A DNA stretch of 64,000 bases from Xylona heveae TC161 (taxonomy: Eukaryota > Ascomycota > Xylonomycetes > Xylonales > Xylonaceae): assembly GCF_001619985.1 (NCBI RefSeq), contig NW_017264205.1:496001-560000 (forward strand). Reading direction: 5' to 3'. Each line of letters opens with the position of its first letter. The first letter of the stretch is position 1. The translations under genes were made by a program, and so were the position numbers. The notes under the pieces were generated by a model. It saw only the letters and a program-made list of their open reading frames with translations, made no database searches and had not been told where the DNA came from. Below, piece after piece: positions 47,213 through 60,300 of this stretch.

Positions 47213-48850
47213 CTACGATCCACCAGGGCCACCGAGCAGAGCAAATCTTCGCACAATGCTAGGACCAAACTCTTCGTACTCGGCTTTAGTATGGCAATAG
47301 CTCTTGAACTCGGGAGTCTGGCCGAGCAAGCTACCGCCAAACCAGGGGCCGTGTCGCTGTCGCTTGTGCGTCACGACCTGCACATCGAGTCCACCACTCT
47401 TTGCTCCTCCGCTGCGAGCCTCGGAGGCGCGGATACGGGCGTCCACCAAGTGGCGAATATCTCGCTGCAGGCGGCGGCCAAAGTCCTTGTATAGCGTCGA
47501 ACCACCCGAAAGGACAATGTTCTTGTATAAACCTCTTCGGACGTCAATAGGCGAAGTCTGAATGACGCCGTCAACAATGGTGGGGAGAGGAGTCAGGAAA
47601 TCTGACGAGTAGATTTCAGGGTTGAAAAAGATCTCGGGGGCCAAGAATCGTTCGTATCCAACATCCACGGTGACGGAGCGACCGTTGGGGTGGTTGACAG
47701 TGTGTTTTCCAAATCTCTCGGGCTCGCGGTCGAATCTAGAGAACTCTTTTACAATGTCGGGGCAAACGTAGCAAAAGTCCTCCTTAATCTTCTCTGCAGT
47801 CTTCAGAGAACTGTCGGGCTCGCCACGGTCTCGGAGAAGCTGCTGCACAAAATATGTAATGTCTCGTCCAGCAATGGGGATACTCTTGATGGCGCTGCCA
47901 ATGACATAACCCTCGGCCACGGGGATAACGTGTGTCACACCCTCACCAGAGTCAATAACAGTGCCAGTAAGGGAGCGATCTGAGACTTTTGAGGATGTCC
48001 ATGATGCGGCAAGAGCGAGCACGGCTTGCACGGCGATGTAGAGACCAGCGCAGTTGAATGATTCGAACATGATTTCGGCCGTGTTCTCACGGTTCTCAGG
48101 AGGGTTGAGTGGCTGTGTTGAGAGTTAGGATTAGTTATCAGTTCCTAGACTAGGGAAGAAGGACGCACAGGCTCGGTGAGAAGGAAGTGGTGGTCCTCAG
48201 GTTCCACTCGCAGGTATTTGAAGATGGAATTTGACCAGAAGCGCTCCATGTGATCCTAAATCTTGTTAGTCATTTTTTTTTATTAGTTATATTTGGCATT
48301 TGCTATAGACGAACCCAATTCTCGATCTGGCCGTGACGAATAGGATAGTGAAGACCGTAGCCTAGACATGTTAGAAACCACCTGCAGGACCTACACACGA
48401 CCTTCAATATCTAAACCCACCTGGACCACTTGCAGCTGCCAATGCCTCGTCTCCTATGAAGAAATCCAGGTCCTCGGTGCCCCGCTTCGATGACAGGTGG
48501 CCCGATGGTCCCGCACCACCGGTTAAGAATGATGGCTTGTTCGCAACTGCCGGGCGACCTGACCCTGTGCCAGCAGAGCCACCACCTGATCCCTTGGTTG
48601 CAATGGCTGTGGGGAAAACGAACGATGGCGAATCATTGCCGGCGAAACCTAGAGGAATATTTGGTAAGTGCCTAATTGTAATCTCGCGGATTGATAAGCC
48701 GCTTCTCACCGAGTTTCGAATAACCGGTGCCGCTAGGAAACGAGTCAGCAGAAAGTCGGAATTAATGGCGTTCTTACGCCTCGAATCTTCGGGGGAGGGA
48801 ATTCAAGGAGCTTACTTGTCCATGACAACGGCCGGTGTTTGGGACGCCAT
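47213..48850 (-). CDS. arp3: actin-related protein 3 (Arp2/3 complex)
   Basis: Six minus-strand exons: 48850-48816, 48732-48710, 48648-48421, 48361-48315, 48255-48169, 48112-47213; 439 residues, phases close. The actin fold is evident: [138 protein letters not shown]. These are specific to Arp3. With Arp2 it nucleates branched actin for endocytic patches and hyphal tip growth. Relative to human Arp3 there is a Gly/Ser/Pro-rich insert (about 36-78) before EDLDFF. Two early exons are small (35 and 23 nt), a common pattern in fungal actin-family genes. The donor of intron 4 is GTTCGT. Confidence 0.96.
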
Positions 48851-49967
48851 CTTGATCGATAGTTGGAGGAATCACAGAGAGGGAAAGAAATGAAGCACCA
48901 AAGTGCCTCTTCAAAAGATTGATTAAAGAGCCACGATAGCTCGTTGCCTGCGCAGACAGAGCTTATTTGCGGCAACAACAAGGGAGTGATATGATATGAC
49001 GCGGTCAGCGGTGGAGGCTCATGTAGCTCTCCTACCTGCCGCTTGGGGTCGTCGGCGGATGACGGGACCTACCGTCCGGTCGGCTATTTAAGCCAATCAC
49101 CTCTTGTAAGTTTGCCGCGAAGATTGTATCGATAAACTTCACGTCTATTAAGGAAACTGCAGGGCACGGCAACCGTCGAGAGTTTCACATTCACATGTAT
49201 GTTCAATTTTGTTCTTACTTCTAGGAAAACTATTAATTGTTTTAGGCTATGTAGGCATGGAGGTCATAAAAGTAAGATTGAAATCATAATCGAAATATAA
49301 TTGAAAAAGGCATGTGCACGATATCAGATGGTGCAGAGCACCTGCACAAAGCGTAATTAGCCCTCAATCGAAGCTCAGACCCGTTTCACATTTCTGCTGC
49401 TTGCTGGTTTATCTGCTTCTCACTCTTCTCACGCATTCTTGATATCTATCTTCACCCTATGCCTTACTCTACGTGCCGTGTCATTCCTTTTTGACCTACA
49501 TTCATTTAAATTCCTCCTCACCTTCTGCTTTGCTCCTCGTACAGGGTAATCGTACACACTCTCTCTGCGGCTGGGCTCTGTGTACTTAGCTGAGCTACCT
49601 GAAAGTCTGAAGAGAATTGGCCCTTTCCTGGCAGAGGCTCTACAGGCTCTGATAGTGCCGTTTCAATCGGCTATTTCAGCTTTAGCTAAGGAATCTCTCA
49701 TCAAGAGAGCTCGCCCAAGCTTTTCTTCCTGCTACTCTCAGCTGGTCTTTCTCACCGCAGGAGCTTCTCTCTACCGCTCTACAAGTGGAACGCCGTGTAA
49801 AGCTGGAATTTCTATCCCAAAAGCTTTTTTGGATTAAACGTTGGTTGCGAGAGCTTCGCCAGGGATACCGGAACCGACGTCAAAATCCGTATCAGTCCTC
49901 GCCATCAGTTTTCATCGACGAGTCATTGTCCGATAAAGGCGTTACATCTCATCCGCCACCGCTTGAA
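48851..49967. other. divergent spacer between ARP3 and the Taspase-like gene
   Basis: 1.1 kb. The right half is transcribed-looking leader sequence of the hydrolase gene (CT-rich 49.38-49.55 kb), containing several upstream ATGs. An open frame runs in phase into the hydrolase from 49785, so an earlier start is possible. Confidence 0.45.
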
Positions 49968-51973
49968 ATGTTTTCTCGGTCGCCCAAGAAGAAAAGCGGA
50001 GACCAGTGTGCAATTTTCGTACATGCAGGCGCCGGGTTTCACAGCCATCAGAACGAACACATTCATTTGCAAGTCTGCAGCGAGTAAGCAACTCACCCTA
50101 AACACTGGCAGACAAGCTTTTGCTTTTGACCTTCTACTCCTGCACCTTTCTTGGTAGATTTATATTCCAATCATCCCGGAATCTGTTATTTCGCTAGTTC
50201 AATCTACTAACTAGCTTTTCAAGTGCCGCTCGAGCTGGAATGGCAGCTCTGCGTGCAGGAGGAACAGCCATTGACGCGGTAGAGTTGTCTATCAAAGTTT
50301 TGGAAGACCGAGAGATTACCAACGCAGGTTACGGAAGTAACTTGGCAATGGATGGGACCGTCGAATGTGACGCTACAGTGGTAGATCACTATGGACGAAG
50401 TGGGGCTGTCGGAGCTGTGTCACGTAGGACTTCTGATCGCACAATTTTAGAAATGGAAATGGCTAATATTCTGCGTAGAAATTCGAAACCCAATCTCCCT
50501 GGCCCGAGTGATCCTAGATCATTCCAACCAGCCTATGTCGCTTCGACGAGTTCCTCCCAACCTCCTGGTCGGCCAAGGCGCTGTTGATTTCGCCTTTGAT
50601 CAAGGGGTACCCATTTTGCCGCATGATGCCTTAGTCTCGCCAGCTGCGCGAGAACGGTGGATGAAATGGAGGAAAGATTTGAAAAACTTCTACGATAAGA
50701 ATAACGAAGAAGAAGAAATGGACATGGGCGATCAGGATGTTTACATAGATGATGATTATGAGGAACATGTGAGGAGGGCTCAGCGCCGTCAACACACGCG
50801 TGCGCTGATGGCTGGGGTTTGGAATGATAGCCAGCCGTACTCGCCTCAGCCTACACCTCCCATCGCCTCGGCGCCGCGATCTCCCACTCCGCGCTCACCT
50901 CAAAGTCCAGAATCGCCCAACTTTATCGATCCGGGACCGCACATGGCTGATGGAAAGTTATTTCAAAGGGAGGGGTTCTCTAGGCTGCGTCACAACTCAA
51001 TCGTCAAGCAGCATAGTCCTTCACCACAGCAGGATGCCGCACGAGACAGCAACTCGGACGAGGATCTGATAGTCTTGGATGACGATAACTTGCAATGGAA
51101 GTCCATGGAGCAAGGAAACGTTGATGGTCACTCCGAGTCCGAGGTCGAGTCGATGTCTAGTGGATCGATCCCTCTTCCTTCTGCTTCCCCAAGCCCACCT
51201 CCTTTTGCTGCGCTGCATACGCCATTACCTCCTAGCCCAACGTTCGAGAGATCTGACACCCCATCTGTCGAAGGCAACCTCCGCGATGACTTCGTCACGG
51301 ATACAGTTGGTGCTATCGCCATCGACTCGCAAGGAAACATCGCTGCGGGCTCCTCTTCTGGGGGGATCGGTATGAAGCTGCGCGGTCGGTGTGGTCCAGC
51401 GGCCCTGGTCGGGATCGGTACGGCCGTTGTCCCAGTCTCTCCCGACGATAAGAACAAAACCTGCGTTGCAGCCATTACAAGTGGTACTGGAGAACATATG
51501 GCTACCACCATGGCGGCAGGGGTGTGTGCCGAGAGGCTTTATTCAAGTGTTCGCAAACGTAAGGCTGGTGGGCTAGAAGAGGTCGATGAAGAGATAGCCA
51601 TCCGAGCTGTAATCGAACAAGACTTTATGCGTAAGCTATTCAGAGAGCATTGAAAGAGCGAATACAAGCTAACGGGACCTACTAGAACATCCCAGTGTCC
51701 GACACAGCCATTCACCGGGGGCCATTGGTCTCTTGGCAGTCAAGAAGTCGCGCGATGGCACATACCTGTACTTTGCACATAATACTGATTCTTTTGTTCG
51801 TTCAATGGTCCTTGCCTGGATCGCTTGTATTTTTTTACTAATAATGTATTATCCAGGCTGTCGCATCAATGGGCCCTGACGATGTCAAGCCTTCGTGCGC
51901 CATGTCCCGAAACTCGGGCAACGGAAGCATTGCACAGGGCGCTCGCTCCGTGACCCCTCGGCGTAAGCGTTAG
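49968..51973 (+). CDS. Taspase / asparaginase-2 family Ntn hydrolase with long acidic insert
   Basis: Five exons: 49968-50083, 50224-50423, 50479-51630, 51686-51795, 51857-51973; 564 residues, phases close. Family blocks: IFVHAGAGFHSHQNE, AARAGMAALRAGGTAIDAVE, NAGYGSNLAMDGTVECDA, GAVGAVSQIRNPISLARVIL, then TDTVGAIAIDSQGNIAAGSSSGG, where Thr381 should be the autoprocessing nucleophile, and ITSGTGEHMATTMAA. This is the threonine-aspartase/asparaginase-2 fold, which cleaves itself before that Thr. Between the two halves lies a long hydrophilic Asp/Glu/Ser/Pro-rich segment (about 170-375), much longer than in bacterial asparaginases. Whether it acts as a protease or an asparaginase cannot be told from sequence. 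Codons to 49785 upstream stay open in frame, so the start is not certain. The last intron uses a GTTCGT donor. Confidence 0.85.
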
Positions 51974-54900
51974 AATCGTTTTCGTGCGCTGGTGCGCTCT
52001 TCAATCGTCTATCGGCTCGGGCCCGAACCAACTCATGAAATCTCCACTCATTCCACCAGTTCTTTTGGCCATATGTTTGATATGCACGGAATGATTTAAA
52101 TGCATCTCGTCGGTTCCTAGGCATCGCTCCGCGCGTTATGGCGTTTCTTTTCCAAGCAGTCGGTCGAGGACCGCATTGTTGTCTGCAAGCCTAGTTCAGG
52201 TTGATAGGATAAGCATGATAATTGCTTCCCGTAATCGCTTTGCTGGCTATTTTAATCTATTCGTTACGGAGCTGCGGAACATGGTGGTCGGGAAATCGGT
52301 TAAAGCAAAAGGGTATAATGTCATGCAACATTATCTGCGGAAGGCGTAATAGATAAATAAAGCCCGCGAAGGTGACGAGGATCGAATGATATCGCGAGTT
52401 TGCATCAGCAATGCAGGCGATGCGGGCCTTCATACTTTATCTTAATCTAGCATTCATCTCTTAATAATTTGAAGTAGCGCTTATTTTTTTTTTTCCTTAT
52501 CTCGATAATCGCACTGATCCAATGATACGAAGGCAGTTGCCTCCTGGTTTCCACTTTGTTTGGCAAACTATGCGATTTGATGCTCTCTTCGCCCCCACGC
52601 CCAGGCTGACGGCGAAAACCAATAATGGCTGAAGCTTTGCAAGATAACTAGATCAAACCCTTGCCAGAAAGTCTGTCGAACTGACTGCATGGTTTCATTT
52701 ACTTGTGACTTTGCCTGAATCAAGGTCAGGGAATATAGCTGGCCTATTTTCCCACAGGCAGCAAATTTTCACGTCCAGACTGTGAGGCTATCAGGAAGAT
52801 CGAAACTAGACTGATGCAAAAGGCTTGCTAATCTTCTTTTGACAAGCAGGTGCCAACACAAATGTACAAGGTAGCAAGAAAAAGACTTAGCTTATTGCAG
52901 TCAATGCAGTATATGCTATTTGAGCGAAAAGCGGACAAGTAGCCGTCATAACGAGGGAGTAAAGTTAATCACACATTACCTCACCAGGTTGCTATAAATG
53001 TGGCTTGAACATTATCAGAGCTCCTATTGAGGATTGGAAAGCCGCAATGGAGTCCATTGGGCCGGATGAGGGCTCATTCAACATGATGTATGTTGGGTGG
53101 ATCTCAGCCACATGAGAAGACGACTAAGGATAGACATGAGCACGAAAAATAACGTGCTAGCGACTTCTGCATAAGTTCAATGGATGGAATGGAAGCATAC
53201 AATGAAACCAAACAAAACGGAGCTAACTGATGGGCCATAGTGGTACTGTTAGGGGCGCCAAGATGGCATGTTCGGCCATATGGACCTGGTTTGCAGTCAC
53301 GTCAAGGGGTCCGTCCAGCCGACCCTAACGGATTCTGGATATTGCAGGGAGCTCTGACGTTTTACTCGAGCTTGAAGGCGGTGGCTGCCGGTGCCGGCTA
53401 GAGCTTCTTTGCATCTCTGCAACCCCGCAATCTCGGGAAATTTGAATCTTGAAACCTAACATTTGAGATGCAATGCGGCTGTCCCTGAAGCCGCCAAAGG
53501 ACCCTTGGATACGGGATACTAGGTAGAGTGTCCGAATCCTTCTGCACTTTGTGATACATGATGCTTCCGTTCACCCATTACACTGGACATGGGGGTCATG
53601 GCGTACAATGAGGGGTTCATCCGGACGTAAGGAAGCTTAACGCAGGTGGCGGTCTCGTATCGTTGCTTATCGAGAGAGGAGCTTCACAAGAAGCCAACGC
53701 AGACAGATCTCTGGTCACAGAGAAGCGAAGCATTGACGAGGAGAGCTGGTGCCGATAGTTGCTGAAACTCAGGTGGGAAAACATTTTGTTCAGCAGCTAC
53801 TGCTGTCGTTGGAGAGGCCAGACGTTGTGTGGAGAGAACAGGAGAACGTTGGAAGGATCTCGATTCCGAGGTACGTACCACAACACGTTACTTTTTGTGG
53901 GCTGTCCTTAGCTAACGTCGCATTACTTTTCCCTCTTTTCTTATTCAGAGGTGCCGCCTTTCCGAGACGGCGAAATGCGAACCAACGGCGTCCAGTAGCG
54001 CCCGAAGTCAATCAGCTTCTCGACTGCCTTACGCGCGACTTTGTCTGCTCCAGTCGTTGGGCGAGAGGGCCGCTCTCGTCACTTCTCTGGAACCGCTGAT
54101 CGTCACGCCACAAAAGCAATGCGTAGCCGCAGCTGCGCTCGTGGCAGATGCCTCTATGGGAAAAGATCTAGGGTCGATCCGCCGGTTCTACTTCTTTGAC
54201 AGGAGTCAATAATTGCGCGCATTATGTTTTAATTGACTATCGTGACAAAAAGAGGCTACGAAAAATTTCCGCGCCTCATGGTGTTGGCACGTCAAATGCA
54301 TGCTCATGTGTCCGCAGTCAAAATGCAAATAATATGCAAACTCGTGTACTGTTTTGGCGGGGATCATCAATCAGCATGATCTAATGCTTCAGTCTGCTAC
54401 GGCTACTGGTTGTATCTTGCATGAGAGATTCAAGGCATTTCCCTGCAGCTTTCGAAATGCTTCGTCCAACGTCATGCCTGTTTGGAACATCAAACCCCTC
54501 TTTCTACAGCTTCGATGAGAACATAATAGAAAACTTCCATGAGTCCGAAGAGCAAGGGAGCTAGGATATGATGCGTCGACAACGGTTGTGATGATAATGA
54601 CAATGCATTCGACCCCGCACATTATCGATTCAATTGCTGCAGATTTACCAGGGTTTGCAGGCATCTCCGCAGAGTGAATCCAATCAATTACCAGGTGGGT
54701 TGTTCAGCTGCTGTGACCCATTGAAGCTTGCCGGGCGAAAGTTCCCACGAACCTTCTGAAATGTCCTTGCATCTCGCATCTCATGCAGTTAATCTGCTCA
54801 TCTGTCATGTTGCTTTTTTTTCCCCTTCTCTGGGATGGAATAAGTATAGCGAAGATGTGCAGCGTGGAGCGACCAGGAGGTCCCGACAAGCCCAAGAACG

Positions 54901-55999
54901 CTAGCGATGGGCGCAGCCACAGTTTCGGCGGTCGTCGCCCGACAAACTCTCTAGCTGGCGAAAAAGGATTCCCCTTGGCTTTACCTAGAAGGGGTAGGGC
55001 GAAATGCTACAGAACGCCGTTCCGGAGCCCCCGGAAACAGCAAAGCAACGCCAGTTGCTGGGCCACGGACATTCGTCTCCCGGCGTTTCTTCGCTCACTG
55101 TTTCCTATCGAGCGATCGAGGCCCTCGAATTTTCTGTCCGTGCCTCGTCTACCAAAGGAAACCGTATGATTCCTTTTCAAGATGGCATGTTAGGGAGGTA
55201 ATTGGCTCCAACGCGGCAAAAATCGTAACGAATCTCTACGAAAGAATTGAATCAATCCCTCGAAGCGAAAGGGAAGGGGAAAATGGAGTCATGATCAGAT
55301 TTGAATCATTCTCGGGACCAGGTGCTGGTCAGAGTCAACTGAGGGTTAGGGAGACAAGGGGCGAACAGGGAATTTGATGCGAAGAGTCATCGTCGAATGA
55401 GAGTGATATCTTCTGGCTGGGATCTACCATCTTTGGAGGTCTTGCTTGAATTTCTTTTCTTTTCTTTTCCCTCTAAACTTCATATCGAAAACTTGGCGTG
55501 TGTGCATGTATCGTACTACGAGTATTATTGTCGAATCAATCAAATCCAAACTCATTTTGGGCGCAAAGTGTGTGCATATCCTGCAAACAGAGCTCCGTTC
55601 AGCCGGGTCAGGTCTCAAATCTCTCAAGCTCGAAAGCAGACGAAGCGTCAAGCAATTGCCTGTTTTGAGGGGCATCATCAGAAACTACGGGGTAGTCAGT
55701 GACGATAACGGAAAGAATCGCAGCAGAGGAGGTGCAGTAGCTTCTCACTGCATTTCGAGTCTAAACGATACAGAGCAACGGGGCGTGGGCGAGCAATAAT
55801 GGCGGCGTGCGGTAGGACCACTGTCATCCTCCTTCTGCCCACCACGCGAGTGGCCGTAGGTGGGGTTGGTCGGGCATGTGCGCGCAGTTCCGTTCCGATA
55901 ATCGACGACTTCCAGACGCTGCATCATTCACGTCTCGCCGTGGCCAAGTCTCAATCTAAACGCTCATACCACAGAAACATCACGCCATGTTTCCGACAG
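51974..55999. other. 4 kb gene-poor spacer
   Basis: No supported gene. Frames at 53749-54099, 54196-54384 and 54783-55169 on the plus strand lack recognisable domains and convincing splice partners. The last few hundred bases are promoter of the alcohol dehydrogenase gene. Confidence 0.5.
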
Positions 56000-56176
56000 C
56001 TGCCCTATATATTATCTCGACCATGGCCTCCCATCAGGTCTACTTCTTCTCTTCATTCCTCACACAACAACAACAATTCGGATCATCAATCGCTCTTCCC
56101 TTCCTACCATCGTTCTTCTACCTTGATTCATAGACGTCATCACTCCTCGTCTCCAATCATTAAGAACAATACTACA
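56000..56176 (+). promoter_or_regulatory. adh promoter core and leader
   Basis: A TATATATTA element lies at 56006-56014, followed by a CT/CA-rich leader (CTTCTTCTCTTCATTCCTCA, ACAACAACAAC) to the ATG at 56177, the usual design of strongly expressed fungal glycolytic and fermentative genes. Confidence 0.5.
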
Positions 56177-57381
56177 ATGGCAGCTATCGAAGTCCCCAAG
56201 ACGCAATGGGCTCAGGTCCTTGAGGAAGTTGGTGGACAGCTCAAGTACAAGGAAATCCCCGTTCCCACTCCTGGCCCCGATGAGGTCTTGATCAACGTCA
56301 AGTACTCTGGTGTCTGCCACACCGACTTGCACGCTCTCAAGGGCGACTGGCCTCTTGATGTCAAGATCCCTCTGGTCGGTGGCCACGAGGGTGCTGGTGT
56401 CGTTGTCGCCAGGGGCCAGCTTGTTCACGACATTGAAATTGGTGACCACGCTGGTATCAAGGTATTTACTTTAATCTCCTCGATTTTCCTATTCTGCAGT
56501 TTAAAAAAAAATAAAAACACTAACGCGCGATGTTCTAGTGGCTCAATGGCTCTTGCCTTTCTTGCTCGTTCTGCCAGACTGCCGACGAGTCTCTTTGCCC
56601 CAAGGCCCTCCTCTCTGGTTACACTGTCGACGGTACCTTCCAGCAATACGCCATTGGCAAGGCTGCTCACGTCGCTCGTCTCTCCAAGGACATTCCTCTC
56701 GATGGCGTCGCTCCCGTTCTCTGCGCCGGTATCACCGTCTACAAGGGTTTGAAGGAGGCCAATGTCAAGGCTGGTGAGACTGTTGCCATTGTCGGTGCTG
56801 GCGGTGGTCTTGGATCTCTCGCTATCCAGTACTGCAAGGCCATGGGTATCCGTGCCATTGGTATTGACGGTGGTGACGAGAAGAGGGCGATGTGCGATTC
56901 CCTCGGCGCTGACGCTTTTATCGACTTCACCAAGAGCAAGGACGTTGTCAAGGACGTCCAGGCCGCTACCGAGGACGGCCTTGGTCCCCACGCCGTCATC
57001 CTGCTTGCCGTCGCCGAGAAGCCCTTCCAGCAAGCCACCGAATACGTTCGCCCCCGCGGTACCGTCGTCGCCATTGGTCTGCCCGCTGGTGCCTACCTCA
57101 AGGCCGAGGTCTTTTCCACTGTCGTCAAGATGATCTCCATCAAGGGCTCATACGTTGGCAACCGCAAGGACACCCAGGAAGCTCTTGACTTCTACCGCCG
57201 TGGCCTCATCAAGGCTCCTTACAAGATTATTGGCCTTTCTGAGCTTCCCAAGGTCTTTGGTACGTTTTGCAATCCTTGAACCTGATAAATGTGTTTGCAT
57301 TGGTGGCTAACAATTTCCTTTACAGATCTTATGCTTGCTGGCAAGATTGCCGGAAGATATGTGCTGGACACCTACAAATAA
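56177..57381 (+). CDS. adh1: zinc-dependent alcohol dehydrogenase (ADH1 type)
   Basis: Three exons: 56177-56461, 56539-57259, 57326-57381; 353 residues, the usual size of fungal tetrameric ADHs. Catalytic zinc ligands: Cys47 ([10 protein letters not shown]) and His70-Glu71 (GGHEGAGVV); structural zinc ligands Cys101, 104, 107 and 115 ([17 protein letters not shown]). The nucleotide fold has [18 protein letters not shown] and IGIDGGDEK, whose Asp favours NAD over NADP. The enzyme interconverts ethanol and acetaldehyde; with aldA upstream in the window it could form the ethanol-to-acetate route, although the two genes are 48 kb apart. Codon bias is strong toward C-ending codons. The frame stays open for 126 codons before the ATG, but a TATA element inside it argues for initiation at 56177. 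Confidence 0.95.
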
Positions 57382-60300
57382 ATGACTTAATACCATTCTG
57401 GCGGCGGCGGCGTAATGTACGGTTGAGATTGACGATATTTTTATTTTATTTTTCATTTCGCGGCGGTTGTCTATATGCGCATTTGAGTTGAAACGACACT
57501 GAGCAAAGGAGTTGGTGTGGGCTCGGGGGGTGATAGAAAAAAGTCGGTGCAGTGGTGGCGGTGTCGCAGGTGTTGAGGAGAGGTGTGCAGAAGAGCCGTC
57601 TACGCCGTTTTTCTCCGTCGATTACATATTTTTTTTTTCTTTTGTTCCTTTTGAAAAGCCAAATATCCTATTTGACGAGTTATGAATATAAGCTGTTGAT
57701 ACCTGATTACAATATGTTTCAAATTTATTAGTGCCGTTGTCCAAACTGTGGAATACTTTGAGCAGGGAAGCAGCGGAGAAGGGGCATCAGTATCGGTTGA
57801 ATTGCCTCTTTTTTTTTGCAAATTGAAATGGAAACTGACGAATGCCAAGGCTGGAATTACTACTGTTCACGTCGTTCGAAGGCCACAGGATCGTCGATGA
57901 GGGGTTGAGGGGCAAGGAATCAACAACGGTCAAAGTGAGCGAGGAGAGGTGGGGTTCAATGTCTCATACTAGCTGAGCTATAGAGCTGTAGAGCTGTAGA
58001 CCTACAGGCCGAGGAACAGGCGGGGCAAGTCGCAACGCGCCTATAGTACACGCCTATCACTCCGCCAATCCCTGCAATCCCTGCCCACCCTGCCCTCTCT
58101 TTTTTCTCTTCTGTCCGAGGGACGGGGCCACGGGCAAGGATACCGCCGATTATGCCGATTATCGCAGGACTGTCCCACTGTATACCTACTCGGAGTAGGC
58201 ACCTTAGTTAACTTATGCTAATTCCTAACTACGAGTAATACGAGTACTGAGTATTCGTCATGAAGTGACCAATCAGAGCAGCGAATTGAAACTCATGCCT
58301 CCTCTCTTCATATGATTTTCTAGGATTGTGCGGGCGAGTTAATGGATAGATAGCTTATCGTACGGTATTGTTTTAGGATTCGTTCGAATGGTGATCAGGA
58401 TTGATGTGCTATGAGTATGTACGGAGTACTGCAGGTTGCGGATGGGAGCGAAGAGGCGGATGTTGATAGGAGTAACGATGAGCCTACGAATCTACGAAGC
58501 TGGGATAGGACGACGATGAGATGCTACGAGATGAGACAGAGACTATGCATCAATGGGGAAATTCTGAAAGAAGCTGGATTTCTTCAAGATAGTTTCTGCG
58601 CTTTGAATATTCCCTACTCCGTAGCTGGTATTGATAACAGCACGAGCGAGTGGACTCGGAACTCGGAAACCAAGCTACCAAGTTGTGACTATCACCCTGG
58701 CTGCGGGCTGCGAGTTGCTGGCGATGGGGGCTATCAACACTTGACACTACGGGGTATCAATAAAATGAGTCTGCTACCATGCACGGAGATACTGTCCTGA
58801 AAAAGAGATAGTTTAGTACAAACGTCAACCCGACTATCTTGTTGAAAAAGAGGGGTCCAAACCAATCCAGGCTGCAGGTGTCATGGCGCCATGCGGCCAT
58901 GCGGCCATGCGGCCAAGCTAGACACCGGGGGCGCGCAAATTCAATTAGCCAAAAAGTTGGCACCAGGTGCATTTACTCTACTTCGTATACGTAGTAGTAG
59001 TAGTAGTAGGACGAAGGGAAAAGACAGATAAACGAGAGGCAAGAGATCGCGACTCATCGAGCGAATAGGGCCAGGCTGTCGCTTTATTCGGCCATTGCGT
59101 ACTGGTATTCCGTACTACGGAGCTACTATTCGTTACCCTTTTTCATGTGGTTGGTGCTGGAGCAGCGGGACCTACCCACCGTAGCGTCGTAAGTTGATAA
59201 TCTATCGTGGACCGGACGCGTGGGATGTCAACGTCCCGGCGCCAGGCAGGCAGGTCGAGGTCAATTTTGCATACTCCGTAGCAGGATAGCGTCCTGGCGT
59301 GTTGGCGAGAAGCGCTATCAAGCGTCCGAGGTCCCTCGGTCTCGTTTGGCGGGTCTTTTCCTGCTCCGCTGGCTGGTCCAAGTTACTCGTACGAGCGAGG
59401 GAAAAGAATTTCCAAGATTAGAATGATTAGCGCAGCACGTAGGGTAGTGTGTCTATCAATTACAGTCTTCAGTCTTCAGTCTTCAGAACAGGCTTTAACG
59501 TGGAGCAGTCATTTGTGATCTGCGTTTTAGAGCACGTATATATAACAATTCGGAACTCGACTGACACCACAGGCGACTAAGTCTCTATGGACACGACTTG
59601 AGTTTACTTGTGGTGCCACAACTGGTGTTAATAGTAAATAATTATGATACACACATGGAACTGCCTTCGAAGCATGTTGACAGATCTAGAATTTACATTT
59701 TGAAGACATATATGAGTTAAATAAGTTGGATTTACTAATAGAGGATTTATAGGCACCATGATATGATATATTAAAGTGGCTTTGATTTCTATTTTTTTTT
59801 TTTTTTTAAACTTTTTTTTTTAAAAAATATGTTTGAATTTAAACAATGCTCGATTTCCTTATCTTCAACTATATTATCATTCTATTCAAATAAAAGTCAA
59901 CGAAATCCACAACAAAAATCCACAATGTCAAACACAGACAGTTAAGGATCCTATGATCCTATAGTAAAAGTAAATCGTACCTGGCTATTAAATATATTTT
60001 ACGACATGGCCGATTTGGTGGCAGCAATATACTTGATATACTGCTAATACATAGCAATAATACACCTATCAATCCCATACGAAAAGTCCTCGCGGGGTGC
60101 TCATGCATCGGCCCAATGAGCTTCGAGTCTATGGCTATATACATTGTATAGATATAAGGTGCAATATCATACATACACTTAGAACACAAGGGCACATGAT
60201 CCTTTAGCTCTGCGACTCTGCGACTCTGCGACACTGCAGTTATAGCTCTTCTCGTTTACATTTTTTGACATTTGCGAGTATTTTCCTGCCGCTCCAATCT

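Noticed and set aside
53684-55169. Several 60-130 codon frames before adh
   Set aside because: No recognisable domains and no consistent splice linkage.
8077-57381. aldA and adh as an ethanol-utilisation cluster
   Set aside because: They are 48 kb apart with unrelated genes between and no AlcR-like regulator in the window.
58411-58800. 129-codon frame after adh
   Set aside because: Lies over TACGGAGTA repeats, no protein-like motif.
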